Part shown: positions 59,645 through 64,000 of the stretch, in pieces | How the letters are laid out: each line of letters opens with the position of its first letter | Position numbering within the stretch: position 1 is the stretch's first letter | Source: Owenia fusiformis | Lineage: Eukaryota > Annelida > Polychaeta > Sabellida > Oweniidae | DNA length: 64,000 nt | Reading direction: 5' to 3' | NCBI GenBank assembly: GCA_903813345.2 | Contig: CAIIXF020000008.1 | Coordinates: 38,626,867-38,690,866 of the forward strand | Notes under the pieces: generated by a model | What the model was told of the DNA's origin: nothing | Seen by the model: the letters and a program-made list of their open reading frames with translations, nothing else | The model's database searches: none | Translations under genes and position numbers: made by a program

Positions 59645-61244
59645 TGACAAAATGTCACCACCTAAAACAATTTGGTCAATTTAAAGCAAGTTGAAAAAAT
59701 ACCTCTTTGACTTTTTTTGACATTGAGAAGGTCATTGAAGGTCAAATGTCAAATGTAAAGTCAGATTTGAACTTCTGAGAACATGTAGATGATTTTGAAA
59801 AAAAAATTAAGTAAATTTGAAGCAAGTTGGAAAAAGACCTTTTTGACCTTGAAAAAGGTCATTGAAGGTCAAATGTCAAATCTAAAGTAAGATTTGAACT
59901 TCTGAGAACATGTAGATGATTTTGAAAAAAAATTAGTCAATTTGAAGCAAGTTTGAAAAAGTCCTTTTTGACCTTGAGAAGGTCATTGAAGGTCAAAGGT
60001 CAAATCTAAAGTCAGATTTGAACTTCTGAGAACTTGTTAAGTCAAATTTGAACTTCTGAAAAGATGTAGATGATTTTGAAAAAAAAATTTGGTCAATTTG
60101 AAGCAAGTTGAAAACAGACCTTTTTTGACCTTGAGAAGGTCATTAAAGGTCAAATGTCAAATCTAAAGTCAGATTTGAATTTCTGAGAACATGTAGATGA
60201 TTTTGAAAAAAAAATTAGTCAATTTGAAGCAAGTTGAAAAAAGACCTTTTTGACCTTTTTGACTTTGAGAAGGTCATTGAAGGTCAAATGTCAAATCTTA
60301 AGTCAAATCTAAAGTCAGATTTGAATTTCTGAGAACACGTAGATGATTTTGAAAATTTTTTTTAGTCAATTTGAAGCAAGTTGAAAACAGACCTTTTTGA
60401 CCTTTTTTGACCTTGAGAAGGTCATTGAAGGTCAAATGTCAAATCTAAAGTCAGATTTGAAGGTCAAATGTCAAATCTAAGGTCAGATTTGAATTTCTGA
60501 GAACATGTAGATGATTTTGAAAAAAAAATTAGTCAATGTGAAGCAAGTTGAAAAAAGACCTTTTTGACCTTGAGAAGGTCATTGAAGGTCAAGTGTCAAA
60601 TCTAAAGTCAAATCTAAAGTCATATTTGAATTTCTGAGAACATGTAGATGATTTTGAAAAAAGATTTAGTCAATTTGAAGCAAGATGAAAAAATACCTTT
60701 TTGACCTTTTTTGACATTGAGAAGGTCATTGAAGGTCAAATGTAAAATCTAAAGTCAGATTTGAATTTCTGAGAACATGTAGATGATTTTGAAAAAAAAA
60801 TTTAGTCAATTTGAAGCAAGTTGAAAAAAGACCTTTTTGACCTTTTTTGACTTTGAGAAGGTCATTGAAGGTCAAATGTCAAATCTAAAGTCAGATTTGA
60901 ATTTCTGAGAACACGTAGATGATTTTGAAAATTTGTTTTAGTCAATTTGAAGCAAGTTGAAAACAGACCTTTTTGACCTTTTTGACCTTGAGAAGGTCAT
61001 TGAAGGTCAAATGTCAAATCTAAAGTCAGATTTGAACTTCTGAGAACATGTAGATGATTTAGAAAAAAAATTGAAGTCAATCTAAACAGTATTTGTTAAG
61101 TTATAGGAAGTTGTAAGAAATTGTTACAGACGCCGGACGCCAACCTCCAACCACCAACCGCCGGACGCCAACCTCCAACCGCCGTCGCAAAAAAATGGAG
61201 ACCATAACAATATGTCACCACTTTTGGTGGTGGTGACATAAAAA
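59645..61244. repeat. 1.6-kb tandem array (about 125-bp unit) between TGTCACCAC hairpin ends
   Basis: About ten to eleven diverged units of 120-150 bp, each with CTTTTTGACCTTGAGAAGGT, CATTGAAGGTCAAATGTCAA, ATCTAAAGTCAGATTTGAA, TTCTGAGAACATGTAGATGA and TCAATTTGAAGCAAGTTG. The array is preceded at 59649 by AAAATGTCACCACC and followed, after a short GCCGGACGCCAACCTCCAAC duplication (61130-61185), by TATGTCACCAC and GTGGTGGTGACATA. This is consistent with a non-autonomous transposon whose interior has expanded. It probably lies in the first introns of the kelch gene. Confidence 0.9.
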
Positions 61245-61392
61245 GTAAGTGGCTGATCACATTTATTCGTGTTTTAAAGGTCACTATTATTCAGCTGTCC
61301 ATAGCTCCGTGGGAGAGCTATATAAGTTTCAAAATCTACAACATGGCGTGTTGTACTAAATACCACCTAGGTGCCCCACACCTAGATGTCCC

Positions 61393-62294
61393 CATGGGCT
61401 TTCAATTCAGTCGAAATGTTGAGACATGCGCAGACCTCTATTTAATGATATTTTCATTTCAAATATGGCGGCCAATCCGATGTCTGACGACCCTTACAAA
61501 GAATCTAGGCAGTTTGCATTTTTACCTCCTGTGAAATAACAAGTGGAATTTAGTCGTTGTTTTGTGTTTTATTATCATTCTGCATCGTAATTCTATGTGA
61601 TGTGGTGTTGAAATGTCAGCAGAAATACATATCCACACGATAATCGAGTGAATCAGATAACAGATTTTTCGAAAACCCGTCTCGTGCTAAGAGTGTAAAA
61701 ACTTGTATTAACATGCTCAAAAGTGCCAATGAGCACATCAATGTCAAGCTAAATCAATGTTGTGTCTAAAACAGGTACCTGATCTACTCAAAACAGCTTG
61801 TCATTCACGTATACACGCTTAGCAAACACCGCGAAATGATCTGAATCTTGGAATTTCGTTCGAGAGCTAGTAATGTTTGCTCCGGTCTTCGTCATAAGTG
61901 TCATCAGACTTCACGCATGCTCAGGAGAAAAACCATCAACCAATAACGTTTTATAAATCAATTTTGCGCATGCGCCTTACAACGGAAAAGAAATTCTCAT
62001 TTATAAACGAACCAATTTGAGATAACCCGATATCAGTCGGAGAAACTGACGATCTACGAAACTCACTTCAAAAAATCAAATGCGGACTGACGGCGTATTC
62101 TACTATGTTTGGATCTAAGATTTTCAGTATAGATAAAGTCTTTTATGATCTTTCGAATGAGGTAAGTCTCTAGTTCGAAAGACAATCGTATCAACTTGAA
62201 CAAAAGTTGAGTTTTGACGAAAAATTTTAACATGCGCAGAAGTCCCATTTTCGTTGTACCATATTGACTGAATTAGACTAGTTGAAAGCCCATG
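61393..62294. mobile_element. Inverted-repeat element with CATGGGCTTTCAA ends
   Basis: CATGGGCTTTCAATTCAGTC at 61393 faces GACTGAATTAGACTAG and TTGAAAGCCCATG at 62263-62294. Solo hairpins of the same ends occur at 2759-2794 and a variant near 22826. The interior is less AT-rich than its surroundings. Confidence 0.5.
61465..61530 (+). CDS. Candidate first coding exon of an unknown gene
   Basis: An ATG in good context (AAATATGGCGGCC) opens 22 codons reading MAANPMSDDPYKESRQFAFL then PP, followed by a possible but weak donor (GTGAAA); without splicing the frame stops two codons later. The composition looks like a protein N-terminus, unlike the AT-rich shadows around it. I recognise no family. 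It lies inside an inverted-repeat element, which argues against it. Confidence 0.2.
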
Positions 62295-63056
62295 GTGTCC
62301 CCATTGAAATGCCTTGCTGGCATATTTTACTACTTTATTTCAAGCTAACATTTTTCTAAATGTTAATATATTACATAATAAAGTATTTCTATGGAACTTG
62401 TGTGAATATTTCTGTTTGTTTATGATATTTTTAAGCTTAATTTTCTTGAAAATTTTGATTAATGTTGAAAAAGTCATTTGTTAGGATAATATTTCATTAT
62501 TTCTCACTATAAAATGCTACAAATTCACTATTTTAGTAACTTAAGTAAGAACAATATATATATTTCAAATATAAAAGCACATTTGAACATAAACAGTGTT
62601 TTATTACTACAAATAAGTGACCAAACATATGAGCAAAATTCCAGGTGCCCATTTTTCTAACAATAAAACTTTTTACATTCTATTTTCGAATCTTCTTTGC
62701 AATATTCTAGACTACAAATTTTTATTTCAAATCTATTATATGTCAAGTTAATATCGTAAAGATAATAATATTATATTTAAAATATGTATGTGGTTCAAAA
62801 TGGAATTATAAATTCAGGTGCCCAAGGGGACACCTTACTATATTTGCACATAGCCATCTTTAGATCATGATTGTTGTTGTTGGTATCCTTATGGTGCTTT
62901 TATGTCACCTAATAGTCTCCCTGTGCTGGTTTACCACTAGGTTGCTATATCTCTTTGTACTCAAAGTTCAATAACACTTAATTATTCTTAAAATCTTCCA
63001 GTGTTCTTAATAAAACTCATGAAGCTAGTCTTTATCCGTTTGTTTAAGTCTGGCTT
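62295..63056. other. No gene seen
   Basis: AT-rich, without recognisable frames or repeats beyond the CAGGTGCCCAA word shared by 62642 and 62816. Confidence 0.5.
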
Positions 63057-63634
63057 AAAGGTATATTCCTTCCCAAACCATCTCTCTCTTAATATGGTAC
63101 CTATAACCACATATTTATTTTCCATATTTAGCAAAACACGGAAAAATGTTTTGATATGATCAAAATTGATCGATTAAAAATGGAGTGCTCAATTCCAGTA
63201 GGCTGCCATCTTTTAAGTGATGTCATCGACTCTCAACTTTGCATATAGCATTAAGAATAACAAAACCATCTGAATGTTCTTTTTGAATTTTTTCTATGAT
63301 TTAATCCTTCTTAAAGTATCTTCTTTTACTCTAAGCTGACAAGATCTGAAAATATATTTGCACATAATGTAAGAACCACTTGTCTAGAAGTGATTTTGTG
63401 TTACTTTCCTATACTGTTATAGGTGAGGTTATGAAAGTTGGGAGTTGATGACATCACTTCCTGAATGAAATCTTAAAAGATGGCAGCTTACTGGAAATGA
63501 GCACCACATTTTTAAATGATCAATATAGAGTATATTAAAACAATTGCCCATGTTTTGCTAAATATTGAAGGTATATAATGATTATAGCTATCATATCAGT
63601 ATAAAAATGGTCTTGCCAGGAATGTCCATTTAAA
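63057..63634. mobile_element. 578-bp foldback element
   Basis: Both halves mirror each other: TATTTAGCAAAACA with TGTTTTGCTAAATA, GCTGCCATCTTTTAAG with CTTAAAAGATGGCAGC, and AAGTGATGTCATC with GATGACATCACTT. The outer ends (TAAAGGTATATTCCT and AGGAATGTCCATTTA) are imperfect inverses. The centre is near 63330. No coding capacity. Confidence 0.85.
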
Positions 63635-64000
63635 GTCTCTGTGAAACCCTGCTAAAAGTCTGAGGTCTATGCTTGGTTTTCCTGTATAGCCTAGTAGTAT
63701 AGTATCTATCTCATGAAGCAGTTTATTCCTGTCTCACTCGAAGAGCTTGCACTCAAAAATGTAATGATGAACAGTCTCCGGTTTGTCACAGGCTTCACAA
63801 TGTTTGCTAGAGATATTAGGGTAAATTTTCGCCTGATGGTCTCTGGGTTTAGTGTGGCCAGTGATGAGTTGATTTAACAGACAGAAGTATTTCCTATCAT
63901 GTTCACTCAAGTTCTGTTGGAGGCCAATATGTTAAATCACTTCCTGGGTTTTCTTGGCCTTAGATGAATGATCATAAGCCAGTTGCCATTTAGACCTCGA
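63635..64000 (-). pseudogene. LINE ORF2 C-terminal remnant
   Basis: Reading leftwards from the window edge, the minus strand contains LLNQLITGHTKPRDHQAKIY, then CEACDKPETVHHYIFECKLF and a stop. The CxxC–HHxxxxC knuckle after LxTGH is typical of the C-terminal region (after RT or RNase H) of jockey/I-type LINEs. Stops further upstream show decay. The rest of the element lies beyond the window. Confidence 0.8.

Overview
This is a eukaryotic scaffold, not a bacterial one: genes are split by GT–AG introns, the sequence is AT-rich and full of transposons, and there is one 500-base assembly gap (42020-42519). The gene set (THADA, a PP2A B56 subunit, a transmembrane kelch protein) and the mobile-element mix (intron-bearing piggyBac, mariner, Helitron-like elements with GTCCGTCC runs, a chromodomain integrase of Polinton type, non-LTR retrotransposons, many foldback MITEs) suggest a marine invertebrate. 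A mollusc or other lophotrochozoan is my best guess, but that is inference from general character.

Layout. 1-9628: no coding exon seen; probably the first intron of the PP2A B56 gene on the minus strand, whose first coding exon is at 9629-9770. 10711-19750: a complete but dead piggyBac transposon bounded by TTAA and a perfect 12-bp inverted repeat. Its seven-exon transposase is broken by a 2.7-kb nested element, a stop, a second stop and a frameshift, and a Helitron-like element sits in its last intron. 21664-40995: the full coding region of THADA on the plus strand, which I assembled into 23 exons totalling 6072 coding bases (2023 codons plus stop). Every junction keeps phase and the frame closes exactly. 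Its introns carry a LINE, a mariner, two foldback elements, a second Helitron-like element and three degenerate copies of its own exons. 40956-41600: a 63-bp tandem array grown from THADA's last coding exon.

42020-57500 has no host gene that I can see. It holds the gap, a 3.4-kb inverted-repeat structure fused to a chromodomain integrase remnant, a mariner, a foldback carrying four copies of one 20-bp motif, a 726-bp MITE, and a 2.8-kb inverted-repeat element that contains two further foldbacks. 57559-59021 (minus) is the last exon of a type I membrane protein with six kelch repeats. 59645-61244 is a tandem array of about 125-bp units between hairpin ends. 61393-62294 and 63057-63634 are more inverted-repeat elements, and the window ends in a LINE C-terminal remnant.

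THADA, PP2A-B56 and the kelch gene have no obvious joint pathway. THADA and B56 are head to head, now separated mostly by the piggyBac. THADA and the kelch gene are tail to tail. I found no prokaryotic-style gene system. The unusual biology here is repeat biology: one gene seeding a satellite from its own stop-codon exon, repeated exon-duplication relics, and a very high density of long foldback elements.
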